Positions 1 through 5,357 are shown, numbered from the stretch's first letter. The stretch: DNA of 5,357 bases from Gelria sp. (GCA_012839665.1 DUMX01000270.1:1-5357), one strand, 5' to 3'. Made by a program: numbers and translations. The notes: generated by a model from the letters alone, not told the origin.

Positions 1-749
1 GATGGCTCACCTTCACACCCCTGCCCAAAACTAATTATAGCATCCCGGGCCTTTATCAGATGTTCAGTGCCTACTTCAACTATTTCCTTAACCTGGGGAT
101 TAAAACTTAGGCGCTGCTGCGGGGAGTTAGTGTTAAGATGACTTTCTGATATGCAACCCATACAATCAGCATTACACCTGGGCATAGTAGGTATACCGCC
201 CTCCCAGCGCTGGTAAAAAATATTCTGGGCAGTAAAGCAACTATATTCCAGGGAGCAATAGGCCAATTGCCTGAAAATTCTATTATCGGGATACTTTTTT
301 AGCTTTTTATTAATCCGCGCTGGTAGTCCTTCTGTATTGTAGTAAGTTGGGTGCCATTTACGATGAGCATCAGTCTGAACCGCAGCTACATATATTTTCT
401 CGTGTTTAAACCCAACCGCTGCATAACCCAATAGAGGAAGGTCTGTATCCGATTCACGCTTCACATATGCAGGCATAAAGGTTCGGGTAAAGCCCTGGGG
501 TAAGAGAGCAGCTACTGCCTGAATTTTACCCTCACAACCAGGTGCCTCTTCAAAATAAGTTAATTGCTCCTGGCTGTCAACCCCAACTGGTATACAACCA
601 GGAACCATAACCAGCGAAGCCCCCCGAGGTAATGGTATCATCTCGTTCTCCTCGGGTATTACCCAATTAGAACCACTGCGCCCCAGCATCCCAATACCAG
701 GATACTCCAGCAGCTCTCCCTGCTGATTGGCAAAAAGCGTTAAAAACAC
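1..749 (-). CDS. Radical SAM protein of unknown function (partial, C-terminus outside window)
   Basis: An open frame enters the window at its left edge; 249 codons are visible. An in-frame TGA at 769-767 lies upstream, and the first plausible start is GTG at 749, preceded at nine bases by a modest GAGG ribosome-binding site. The radical SAM cluster motif CNADCMGC (C-x3-C-x2-C) falls at residues 192-199 and should bind a [4Fe-4S] cluster that cleaves S-adenosylmethionine. About 40 residues later FGQGCEGEP (241-249) resembles the glycine-rich GGE-type motif that contacts SAM. About 190 residues precede the cluster, which is long for this superfamily, and they carry further cysteines (C52, C72, C165, C171). 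I recall similar uncharacterised clostridial proteins with a CNAxCxGCIS signature, but the substrate is unknown. It follows the terminator of the M23 gene, so it probably has its own promoter, though I see no convincing one. Confidence is high for the superfamily and low for function. Confidence 0.88.
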   Translation of the reverse strand, partial: MFLTLFANQQGELLEYPGIGMLGRSGSNWVIPEENEMIPLPRGASLVMVPGCIPVGVDSQEQLTYFEEAPGCEGKIQAVAALLPQGFTRTFMPAYVKRESDTDLPLLGYAAVGFKHEKIYVAAVQTDAHRKWHPTYYNTEGLPARINKKLKKYPDNRIFRQLAYCSLEYSCFTAQNIFYQRWEGGIPTMPRCNADCMGCISESHLNTNSPQQRLSFNPQVKEIVEVGTEHLIKARDAIISFGQGCEGEP

Positions 750-788
750 ATCTACTAACCTCGGCTTTCAATTTGATAGACATACACC

Positions 789-821
789 CAATTCTTAATT
801 TTTAATTCTCAATTCTTAATT
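789..821. repeat. AT-rich short tandem repeat (CAATTCTTAATT twice)
   Basis: The 12-mer CAATTCTTAATT occurs at 789-800 and 810-821, with the related TTTAATTCT between, giving a roughly 10-11 bp periodic AT-rich tract. It lies in the 143-nt gap between the radical SAM gene and the M23 terminator. Low-complexity tracts like this are common between genes; it could be a bent or easily melted upstream region for the radical SAM gene. No function can be assigned. Confidence 0.5.
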
Positions 822-851
822 CCACCTATAGCCTATCCTAATTGGAGACAT

Positions 852-887
852 AAAAAAACCCCCTGATTTTCCAGGGGGGGCTTTTTT
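852..887 (-). terminator. Intrinsic terminator after the M23 peptidase gene
   Basis: Read on the minus strand, a 7-bp GC stem (CCCCCTG at 859-865 on the plus strand pairing with CAGGGGG at 872-878) closes a 6-nt loop and is followed by seven T residues (plus-strand A852-A858). An A-run on the other side makes the stem extendable. It begins six bases past the stop codon of the M23 gene, exactly where a Rho-independent terminator is expected, and separates that gene from the radical SAM gene. The structure is nearly symmetrical, so it might also act on the plus strand, but no plus-strand gene reaches it. Confidence 0.9.
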
Positions 888-892
888 GTGCT

Positions 893-1741
893 TTATCTAA
901 GATAAACTAGCGGGTCTTCCCTGGTATCACCTTGTTTTATTTCAAAATGGAGATGGGGTCCGGTACTACGACCGGTACTACCTACCGTAGCAATAATAGC
1001 ACCACGGGCTACTCTATCTCCCGACTTTACCTTGGTTGCATTAAGATGTGCATATAGAGTCTGTTTTCCATTCGGATGGTCAATTATAACCGTATTACCG
1101 TAAAGGGATATATAACCAGTAAAAGACACTACACCACCAGCAGCAGCTTGCACTGGGTCCCCCAGGTCACCGGCAATATCCAGTCCATGATGAAAACCGG
1201 AACTTCGCCATCCGTATTTAGAAGTAATTGTTCCCCGAATCGGCCAGACGAACCGAGATACTATACTACGCGAGGGTTTAACCGATTCGCTAAAAGCTAC
1301 CTGCGCACTATTCTGCGGCAATTTTATTGGGTCGCCTATTTTCAGGTTGCAGGCTTGTTTATTGCTATTTAGTCTTTGTAACTCATTCAAATCAACATTA
1401 TAGTTACGGGCAATATCCCACAGGGTTTCACCAGGGCGTATAATATGAACTCGAACCTGCCCGCCAGGTATTTCCAACCTTTGACCTACTCTTAAAACAC
1501 TATTCTGGTCCAGTTTGTTAATCCTCATCAAAGTCTTGAGCTCAACCTGGTAAGTCCGAGATAGGTCCCACAGATTGTCACCTGAACGTACATAATAGCT
1601 CTTATAGCTTCCTGCTACCTGTTTTTTGCCGGCGTTACAAGGTATGAAACCAGCCTGGTTTAAGGCTGCTATTGCCGGGCTGCTACCTGTCCACAATAAG
1701 AAGGTGCATAATAGCAGCAAACTTATCCATTTTTTATTCAC
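893..1741 (-). CDS. Secreted LysM-domain M23 family metallopeptidase (peptidoglycan hydrolase)
   Basis: 282 residues. Residues 1-25 form a signal peptide (KK, a leucine-rich core, then SPAIA before ALNQ), so it is exported. Two LysM domains that bind peptidoglycan glycan strands follow, at about 49-92 (YYVRSGDNLWDLS...LRVGQRLEIP) and 98-142 (HIIRPGETLWDIA...LKIGDPIKLP). After a short linker comes an M23/LytM-type zinc endopeptidase domain (about 166-281). The metal site is complete: H184 and D188 from HHGLD and H265 from the HLH motif (GPHLHFE), with H232 and H263 as expected catalytic histidines, so it should cleave peptide cross-bridges rather than be an inactive activator. The start is GTG at 1741, with AGAGG eight bases upstream; no in-frame ATG is near. 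It lies 90 nt after rho on the same strand with no terminator between, so it is probably cotranscribed with rho. Its ribosome-binding site lies in an inverted repeat (1747-1814). Related spore or vegetative wall hydrolases share this layout; the physiological role (division, sporulation, germination) cannot be told. Confidence 0.93.
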   Translation of the reverse strand: MNKKWISLLLLCTFLLWTGSSPAIAALNQAGFIPCNAGKKQVAGSYKSYYVRSGDNLWDLSRTYQVELKTLMRINKLDQNSVLRVGQRLEIPGGQVRVHIIRPGETLWDIARNYNVDLNELQRLNSNKQACNLKIGDPIKLPQNSAQVAFSESVKPSRSIVSRFVWPIRGTITSKYGWRSSGFHHGLDIAGDLGDPVQAAAGGVVSFTGYISLYGNTVIIDHPNGKQTLYAHLNATKVKSGDRVARGAIIATVGSTGRSTGPHLHFEIKQGDTREDPLVYLR

Positions 1742-1746
1742 TTTTT

Positions 1747-1814
1747 ACACCTCTTTTCGCGGGCCTTGGAATAAAGGGCTCGCTGCCCTATATTCTTAAC
1801 TAGAAAAGAGGTGT
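1747..1814 (-). promoter_or_regulatory. Inverted repeat that could sequester the M23 gene ribosome-binding site
   Basis: The 12-base arms ACACCTCTTTTC (1747-1758) and GAAAAGAGGTGT (1803-1814) are perfect complements. In the minus-strand mRNA the arm nearer the gene contains the AGAGG ribosome-binding site of the M23 gene, so pairing would mask it. The 44-nt loop holds a second small stem (AGGGC 1775-1779 with GCCCT 1785-1789) and a GGCCC that could compete for it. No U-tract follows, so it is not an intrinsic terminator. I do not recognise a known riboswitch class. The pairing is seen in the sequence; a regulatory role is inferred. Confidence 0.5.
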
Positions 1815-1831
1815 TTATTCACATTTATTGT

Positions 1832-3109
1832 CTAATAAGCATTTCGAGCGTATTCCGTTTTCCCAAAAACTATAGGAGCAGCCCGTAATAAGTCCTGGTT
1901 GGATTTACTTTTTCTCATAGTATCAATCATCATCTGCATGGTTTCTACCGGACTATAATCACTAAAGGTATTACGTAAATTCCAGGTTAATTCTAATTCT
2001 TCCTGAGTAAATAACAGTTCCTCTTTACGAGTCCCGGAACGTTTTAAATCAATAGCAGGAAAAATTCTTCTCTCTGCCAATTTCCTATCCAGGACTAATT
2101 CCATATTGCCTCGTCCTTTAAACTCTTCAAATATTACTTCGTCCATTCGAGAACCGGTTTCTACCAGGGCTGTAGCTATTATAGTTAAGCTGCCACCCTC
2201 CTCTATGTTACGGGCAGCTCCAAAAAAACGTTTGGGCTTATCTAGTGAGGCCGGGTCTATACCGCCAGAAAGAGTCCTGCCACTGGGGGGGACTACCAGG
2301 TTATGAGCTCTGGCCATACGGGTAACACTATCCATGAGTATTACTACATCCTTCTTGTGCTCAACCAGTCTCTTGGCTCTCTCCAATACCATATCGGTAA
2401 CCTTAACATGATTCTCTGGTGGTTCATCAAAGGTTGAAGCTACTACTTCAGCCTTGGTAGACCGCTGCATGTCAGTTACTTCCTCTGGCCTTTCATCAAC
2501 CAGCAGAATAATAACCTCTATTTCTGGATGATTGGCGGTAATTCCTTGAGCAATTTTTTGCAGCAAGATGGTTTTACCGGCTTTTGGAGGGGCAACAATT
2601 AGTCCCCGCTGCCCTTTGCCTATGGGCGATACCAAATCAATTATACGCGTTGATAACTCCTGAGAAGAGGTTTCTAAGACTAAACGTTCCCTTGGATATA
2701 ACGGAGTTAAGGCATCAAAGAAAATTCTTTCTACAGAATCCTCTGGTGGAAAGCCATTTACATCTTGCACTCTTAATAGAGCAAAAAAGCGCTCGTTATC
2801 TTTTGGGGACCTCACCTGTCCACCTACTCGATCTCCGGTACGTAATTCGAATTTTCTGATTTGGGAAGGCGAGACATAAATGTCGTCCTGACTGGGAAGA
2901 TAGGTAAAAGGCCTTAAGAAACCATATCCGTCCGGCATGATTTCCAATACTCCCTGGGCCTCCAGCAATTCATCGGCTTGAGTTAAAGCCTTGGTTATTT
3001 CAAAAATAAGCTCCTTCTTCCGCAATCTAGAATAACCGGAAAGATTATGATCCCTCGCAATCTGGTACAGTTCAAACATGGTTTTATTGTCTAATTCAGA
3101 TATATTCAA
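1832..3109 (-). CDS. rho: Transcription termination factor Rho
   Basis: Rho is a hexameric RNA-dependent ATPase/helicase that loads on nascent RNA and terminates transcription. With a TTG start at 3109 the protein has 425 residues, normal for a Rho without the large insertions of high-GC species. It has an N-terminal helical domain (MNISELDNKT to about 45, with the SRLRKKELIFEI segment), a cold-shock-like RNA-binding domain (about 48-120, with GYGFLR at 61-66), Walker A APPKAGKT (173-180), Walker B VVILMDS (255-261), Q-loop PPSGRTLSGGID (274-285) and R-loop region KRSGTRKEELL (356-366). I chose TTG because AGGAGG (3121-3116) lies six bases before it and the resulting N-terminus matches the family. 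The upstream in-frame ATG at 3148 would add 13 residues and has no ribosome-binding site. A leader of over 350 nt precedes it, with a promoter candidate, a hairpin and a repeat; the M23 gene follows. The ribosomal protein L31 gene, often next to rho in Firmicutes, is not here. Confidence 0.97.
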   Translation of the reverse strand: MNISELDNKTMFELYQIARDHNLSGYSRLRKKELIFEITKALTQADELLEAQGVLEIMPDGYGFLRPFTYLPSQDDIYVSPSQIRKFELRTGDRVGGQVRSPKDNERFFALLRVQDVNGFPPEDSVERIFFDALTPLYPRERLVLETSSQELSTRIIDLVSPIGKGQRGLIVAPPKAGKTILLQKIAQGITANHPEIEVIILLVDERPEEVTDMQRSTKAEVVASTFDEPPENHVKVTDMVLERAKRLVEHKKDVVILMDSVTRMARAHNLVVPPSGRTLSGGIDPASLDKPKRFFGAARNIEEGGSLTIIATALVETGSRMDEVIFEEFKGRGNMELVLDRKLAERRIFPAIDLKRSGTRKEELLFTQEELELTWNLRNTFSDYSPVETMQMMIDTMRKSKSNQDLLRAAPIVFGKTEYARNAY

Positions 3110-3187
3110 GAACTTCCTCCTTTCTTGATAAACACCGTTTTGTTCCATTTTAAGTGCATTAGGTGCAAATTAGTAAATACTTGGCAA

Positions 3188-3218
3188 AAGATAGGGCATT
3201 AACATATTAACCTGTCAT
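3188..3218 (-). promoter_or_regulatory. Weak promoter candidate at the edge of the repeat upstream of rho
   Basis: On the minus strand, ATGACA (3218-3213, 5/6 to TTGACA), formed by the terminal arm of the repeat, is followed after 19 bases by TATCTT (3193-3188, 4/6 to TATAAT). The 19-base spacing is longer than ideal. It is listed mainly because the second repeat copy shows the same arrangement at the same spacing. Low confidence. Confidence 0.22.
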
Positions 3219-3291
3219 GACCAGAGGCCATACCCTAAAGAACACACGGCAACCACTGATGAAAATAGCAAATAGGATTTAATATGACAGG
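3211..3291 (-). repeat. Structured dispersed repeat, copy 1 (upstream of rho)
   Basis: An 81-bp element bounded by perfect 8-base inverted arms, CCTGTCAT (3211-3218) and ATGACAGG (3284-3291). The first 59 bases (3211-3269) match 5239-5297 at 50 of 59 positions, including the core AGGCCATACCCT and ACACGGCAACCAC. The remaining part diverges apart from the arm. Orientation relative to the downstream gene is the same as in copy 2, and its gene-side edge lies 101 nt before the rho start. The terminal arms differ between copies by a compensatory T-A to C-G change, so pairing is preserved. It could be a small palindromic REP/MITE-like repeat or an RNA leader element; strand is given relative to rho only. 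Confidence 0.75.
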
Positions 3292-3314
3292 CGGGGGAAC
3301 TACACCTTTCCTAT

Positions 3315-3356
3315 GTTTTTGTTTTTTGAAAAATGAAGTTTTTAGTAAACAAAAAC
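3315..3356. repeat. AT-rich nested inverted repeat in the rho leader
   Basis: GTTTTTGTTT (3315-3324) is the exact complement of AAACAAAAAC (3347-3356), and inside it AAAAA (3329-3333) can pair with TTTTT (3339-3343) around a 5-nt loop. The result is a two-tier AT hairpin in the untranslated region between glpX and rho. The minus-strand RNA is A-rich rather than U-rich after the stem, so it does not look like a classical terminator for glpX. It may be a transcript-stability or pausing structure. The inverted repeat is real; its role is unknown. Confidence 0.5.
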
Positions 3357-3472
3357 CAGCTCTTTGGATTAAGGCTATGAAATGAATCAAACTAGACAGG
3401 CAATGATGCCATAGAAGGCTTGTGGCAGGAAAACCCAATAGTATCCTGCTATTAATTTAGCTTCTAGTCTTT

Positions 3473-3481
3473 ATTATACCA
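3473..3481 (-). promoter_or_regulatory. Extended -10 promoter candidate for rho
   Basis: The minus strand reads TGGTATAAT here: a perfect -10 hexamer (TATAAT, 3478-3473) with the TGn extension typical of extended -10 sigma-A promoters. The hexamer 17 bases upstream (GGTTTA) is a poor -35, which the TGn extension can compensate for. Transcription would start near 3466, giving a rho leader of roughly 360 nt. It lies just after glpX in the 404-nt gap, so rho could be transcribed independently of the metabolic pair. Confidence 0.55.
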
Positions 3482-3513
3482 GTAAATATAACAGATAAAC
3501 CCCTTAATTATAT

Positions 3514-4509
3514 TTAATCCAATTTTATTTGGATACGTTCATCCTGAAATAACGGCTTCTTATCAGGATGATGGGTGGCTTCGATATGTCTAATGGTACC
3601 TGATTTGTTCCTCATAACTAAAGTCTCGGTAATAGCACGCCTTTTATTGTATCTTACACCTTTAAGCAGAAATGAGTCCGTTATACCAGTAGCTGCAAAA
3701 ATAACATCATCGGACCTGGCCAGTTCATCAATAGTAAATATTTTGTTTACATTTGTTATCCCCATCTCGTGACAGCGGTGAATCTCTGCTTCGGCTTCTT
3801 CCCCATCCGGATACAGTCGGGCTTGAAAATCCCCGCCCAGACATTTAAGAGCAACTGCGGTTAAAACTCCTTCCGGAGCTCCTCCTACACCCATTAAAAT
3901 ATCAACCCCGGAGTTATCATAGGCTGCAGCTACTGCAGGCGATACATCACCATCAGTAATTAATTTTATACGTGCCCCTGCGCTTCTAACCTGTTCAATT
4001 ATCTCCTGGTGGCGGGGTCGATCCAGAATAACCACAGTTACTTCACTCATCAGTTTTCCCAAAGCCCGGGCTACTTCACGTAGATTTTCCTTCACACTTG
4101 CTTCTAAATAAACTCTGCCTTTACATTCTGGTCCTACGGCAATCTTATCCATGTACATGTCAGGGGCATGAAGGAGACTACCCCGCGGGGCTGCTGCCAG
4201 TACTGCAATAGAGCCAGTAAGGCCCTTGGCTACCAGATTAGTACCTTCCAGAGGGTCTACTGCAATATCAACCTCCGGGGGAATACCGTTACCAACACTT
4301 TCCCCGATATAAAGCATCGGGGCTTCATCCATTTCTCCTTCCCCAATAACCACTACTCCGTCTACAGAAACCGTATCAAACATAACCCTCATAGCTGTTA
4401 CGGCCGCTGCATCAGCAGCTTCTTTATCCCCTCTTCCGACCCAGCGAGCAGCAGCAAGAGCGGCAGCTTCGGTCACTCTTGCAAATTCAAGAGCTAATTC
4501 TCTCTCCAC
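3514..4509 (-). CDS. glpX: Class II fructose-1,6-bisphosphatase (GlpX)
   Basis: Hydrolyses fructose 1,6-bisphosphate to fructose 6-phosphate and phosphate, the committed gluconeogenic step, in the cytoplasm with divalent metal. From a GTG start at 4509 the protein has 331 residues, typical of GlpX. Visible family motifs are MERELALEFARVTEAAALAA (1-20), GRGDK with K29 and D33, GEGEMDEAP (56-64), the metal/phosphate motif DPLEGT (D85, E88), TDGDV (185-189) and GGAPEGV (E213). These acidic residues fall at the numbers I recall for the E. coli enzyme, which supports this start. The in-frame TTG at 4515 is only two bases from the AGGAGG (4523-4518), too close, whereas the GTG lies eight bases away. 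It follows the transaldolase gene by 23 nt, so the two are almost surely one operon. Some SBPase activity is known in the family, mainly in photosynthetic organisms. No clear terminator follows. Confidence 0.96.
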   Translation of the reverse strand: MERELALEFARVTEAAALAAARWVGRGDKEAADAAAVTAMRVMFDTVSVDGVVVIGEGEMDEAPMLYIGESVGNGIPPEVDIAVDPLEGTNLVAKGLTGSIAVLAAAPRGSLLHAPDMYMDKIAVGPECKGRVYLEASVKENLREVARALGKLMSEVTVVILDRPRHQEIIEQVRSAGARIKLITDGDVSPAVAAAYDNSGVDILMGVGGAPEGVLTAVALKCLGGDFQARLYPDGEEAEAEIHRCHEMGITNVNKIFTIDELARSDDVIFAATGITDSFLLKGVRYNKRRAITETLVMRNKSGTIRHIEATHHPDKKPLFQDERIQIKLD

Positions 4510-4532
4510 GACCAAACCCTCCTATTTGTTGC

Positions 4533-5174
4533 CTAAAAAACCTGCTTCCAATCGTGTAGAAACTTTTCGATTCCTGCATCGGTTAGAGGATGTTTAAGCA
4601 TTTGCTTAATAACATTATAAGGTATGGTAGCTATATGGGTGCCCATCATAGCAGCTTGAGTAACATGCATGGGATGCCGGATACTAGCAGCAATAATCTC
4701 AGTATCCAGCATATACTGGTCAAACACAGTAATAATATCGTTTAGCATAAGTAATCCATCATTGCTGGTATCGTCAACCCTGCCGATAAAGGGACTAACA
4801 TAATTGGCTCCAGCTCGCGCTGCCAGTAATGCTTGGTTGGCAGAAAACACCAGAGTAGCATTGGTAGCTATCCCTTTTTCTCGAAAAGTATGAATTGCTT
4901 TTAGCCCTTCCTCCGTAAGTGGAACTTTTATCACCACATTAGGGTGAATGACTGCCAGTTCTTCCCCTTCCCGAATCATAGAATCATAGTCCAGCCCTAT
5001 TACTTCAGCACTTATGGGACCATCAACTGTATCACATATTTCTTTTATTACCTGTTTGTAATCCCGTTTCTCCTTGGCAACCAGACTAGGATTAGTAGTT
5101 ACTCCAGAAAGAAACCCCAGCGCATTAATTTCCCTTACCTCGTTAATATTAGCTGAATCAATAAAAATTCGCAA
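4533..5174 (-). CDS. Small transaldolase / fructose-6-phosphate aldolase family protein
   Basis: 213 residues, the size of the short decameric TAL/FSA family in Firmicutes, with a single TIM-barrel domain. The first strand carries RIFIDSANI (D6), followed by GVTTNPSLVAKE (N28). The Schiff-base lysine is K83 in VVIKVPLTEEG. NATLVFSANQALLAARAGA, YVSPFIGRVDD and EIIAASIRHPMHV follow as family signatures. SAEVIGL places a glutamate (E57) where true fructose-6-phosphate aldolases such as E. coli FsaA have glutamine, so I favour transaldolase: transfer of dihydroxyacetone between sedoheptulose 7-phosphate and glyceraldehyde 3-phosphate, linking the pentose phosphate pathway to glycolysis. Databases often name such proteins fsa or tal interchangeably. 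The start is TTG at 5174 with AGGAGG (5189-5184) nine bases upstream; no ATG competes. It is the first visible gene of the unit with glpX. Confidence 0.95.
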   Translation of the reverse strand: MRIFIDSANINEVREINALGFLSGVTTNPSLVAKEKRDYKQVIKEICDTVDGPISAEVIGLDYDSMIREGEELAVIHPNVVIKVPLTEEGLKAIHTFREKGIATNATLVFSANQALLAARAGANYVSPFIGRVDDTSNDGLLMLNDIITVFDQYMLDTEIIAASIRHPMHVTQAAMMGTHIATIPYNVIKQMLKHPLTDAGIEKFLHDWKQVF

Positions 5175-5215
5175 TATGTGTTCCCTCCTTAACGTATACC
5201 CCCATTAACCTACAA

Positions 5216-5246
5216 AGTATATTTCATTCCCTCTTTTACCCGTCAT
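5216..5246 (-). promoter_or_regulatory. Promoter candidate for the transaldolase-glpX unit
   Basis: On the minus strand TATACT (5221-5216, 5/6 to TATAAT) lies 19 bases after ATGACG (5246-5241, 4/6 to TTGACA), the latter being part of the terminal arm of repeat copy 2. The -10 is good; the -35 and spacing are weak. Start of transcription would be near 5209, about 35 nt before the TTG start. Confidence 0.35.
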
Positions 5247-5325
5247 GCCCGGAGGCCATACCCTGAAGGGCACACGGCAACCACCAATGAAAATGGCTGC
5301 AACCGGTATTACGACAACATGACGG
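5239..5325 (-). repeat. Structured dispersed repeat, copy 2 (upstream of the transaldolase gene)
   Basis: The counterpart of 3211-3291, 87 bp long, with perfect 8-base arms CCGTCATG (5240-5247) and CATGACGG (5318-5325). The 59 bases from 5239 match copy 1 at 50 positions. An internal CCCTGAAGGG mini-hairpin (5261-5270) is present here but degraded in copy 1. Its gene-side edge lies 64 nt before the TTG start, in the same orientation to the gene as copy 1. It abuts a further GC-rich hairpin. Whether it acts as DNA repeat or RNA is open. Confidence 0.75.
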
Positions 5326-5345
5326 AACGGCACAGGGGCCGTTCC
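5324..5345. repeat. GC-rich REP-like hairpin at the right edge
   Basis: GGAACGGC (5324-5331) and GCCGTTCC (5338-5345) are perfect complements around a 6-nt loop. It shares two bases with the end of repeat copy 2. Neither side has a T-run, so it is not an intrinsic terminator. It resembles short palindromic repeats scattered between genes in many anaerobe genomes, but a single copy here cannot prove dispersal. Confidence 0.55.
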
Positions 5346-5357
5346 CTACACTTCCCA

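Noticed and set aside
1076..1372. 98-codon plus-strand reading frame
   Set aside because: Lies wholly opposite the M23 gene, which has clear domains and a ribosome-binding site; a shadow frame.
1742..1831. Intrinsic terminator between rho and the M23 gene
   Set aside because: The inverted repeat is not followed by a U-run on the minus strand, and the nearest downstream feature is the M23 start itself.
1742..1831. Cyclic-di-AMP (ydaO-type) or cyclic-di-GMP riboswitch ahead of a wall hydrolase
   Set aside because: Ninety nucleotides is short for the ydaO class, and I cannot find the conserved core sequences of either class.
3110..3148. Upstream ATG start for rho (13 extra residues)
   Set aside because: No ribosome-binding site before it, whereas TTG at 3109 has AGGAGG at six bases and gives the usual Rho N-terminus; the extension also spans that ribosome-binding site.
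3211..3291. CRISPR repeat or insertion sequence end
   Set aside because: Only two copies about 2 kb apart with no regular spacing, no spacers, no transposase frame and no cas gene.
3235..3438. 67-codon minus-strand reading frame in the rho leader, TTG start, with a weak AGGA five bases upstream
   Set aside because: Its last third is encoded by the dispersed repeat, its composition is not protein-like, and it has no recognisable domain. A rho leader peptide is conceivable but unsupported.
4168..4497. 109-codon plus-strand reading frame
   Set aside because: Lies wholly opposite glpX, with no recognisable domain; a shadow of the conserved enzyme's coding strand.

Overview
The window looks like part of the chromosome of a low- to mid-GC, Gram-positive, probably anaerobic Clostridia-class bacterium (Syntrophomonas/Peptococcaceae-like). 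This is an inference from protein character, from gene order (transaldolase, class II fructose-bisphosphatase, Rho), from strong AGGAGG ribosome-binding sites and from frequent non-ATG starts. No species is claimed. Five protein genes are seen, all on the minus strand, so transcription runs from high to low coordinates. I see no tRNA, rRNA, CRISPR array, insertion sequence or prophage gene.

In transcription order: 5175-5357 is a non-coding upstream region with a structured repeat and a separate GC-rich hairpin. Next is a small transaldolase/fructose-6-phosphate aldolase-family gene (4533-5174). After 23 nt comes glpX, class II fructose-1,6-bisphosphatase (3514-4509). These two form a central-carbon pair that supplies and rearranges fructose 6-phosphate. 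A 404-nt non-coding gap (3110-3513) holds a likely extended -10 promoter, an AT-rich nested hairpin and a second copy of the repeat. It leads into rho (1832-3109), the transcription termination factor. Ninety nt further on is a secreted LysM-LysM-M23 peptidoglycan hydrolase (893-1741), whose ribosome-binding site lies inside a 12-bp inverted repeat. A strong intrinsic terminator (852-887) ends that unit. Last, running off the left edge, is the N-terminal 249 residues of an uncharacterised radical SAM protein (1-749).

The metabolic pair and the rho/M23 pair are probably separate or only partly coupled units, since a promoter-like site lies between them and no clear terminator follows glpX. The most interesting non-coding signal is an 81-87 bp element present twice in the same orientation, upstream of rho and of the transaldolase gene. 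Its inner 59 bp is about 85% identical between copies (50/59). Its terminal 8-bp arms pair perfectly in each copy and contain a compensatory base-pair change. The second signal is the hairpin that could hide the M23 gene's ribosome-binding site. All five genes are best started at GTG or TTG; none at ATG.
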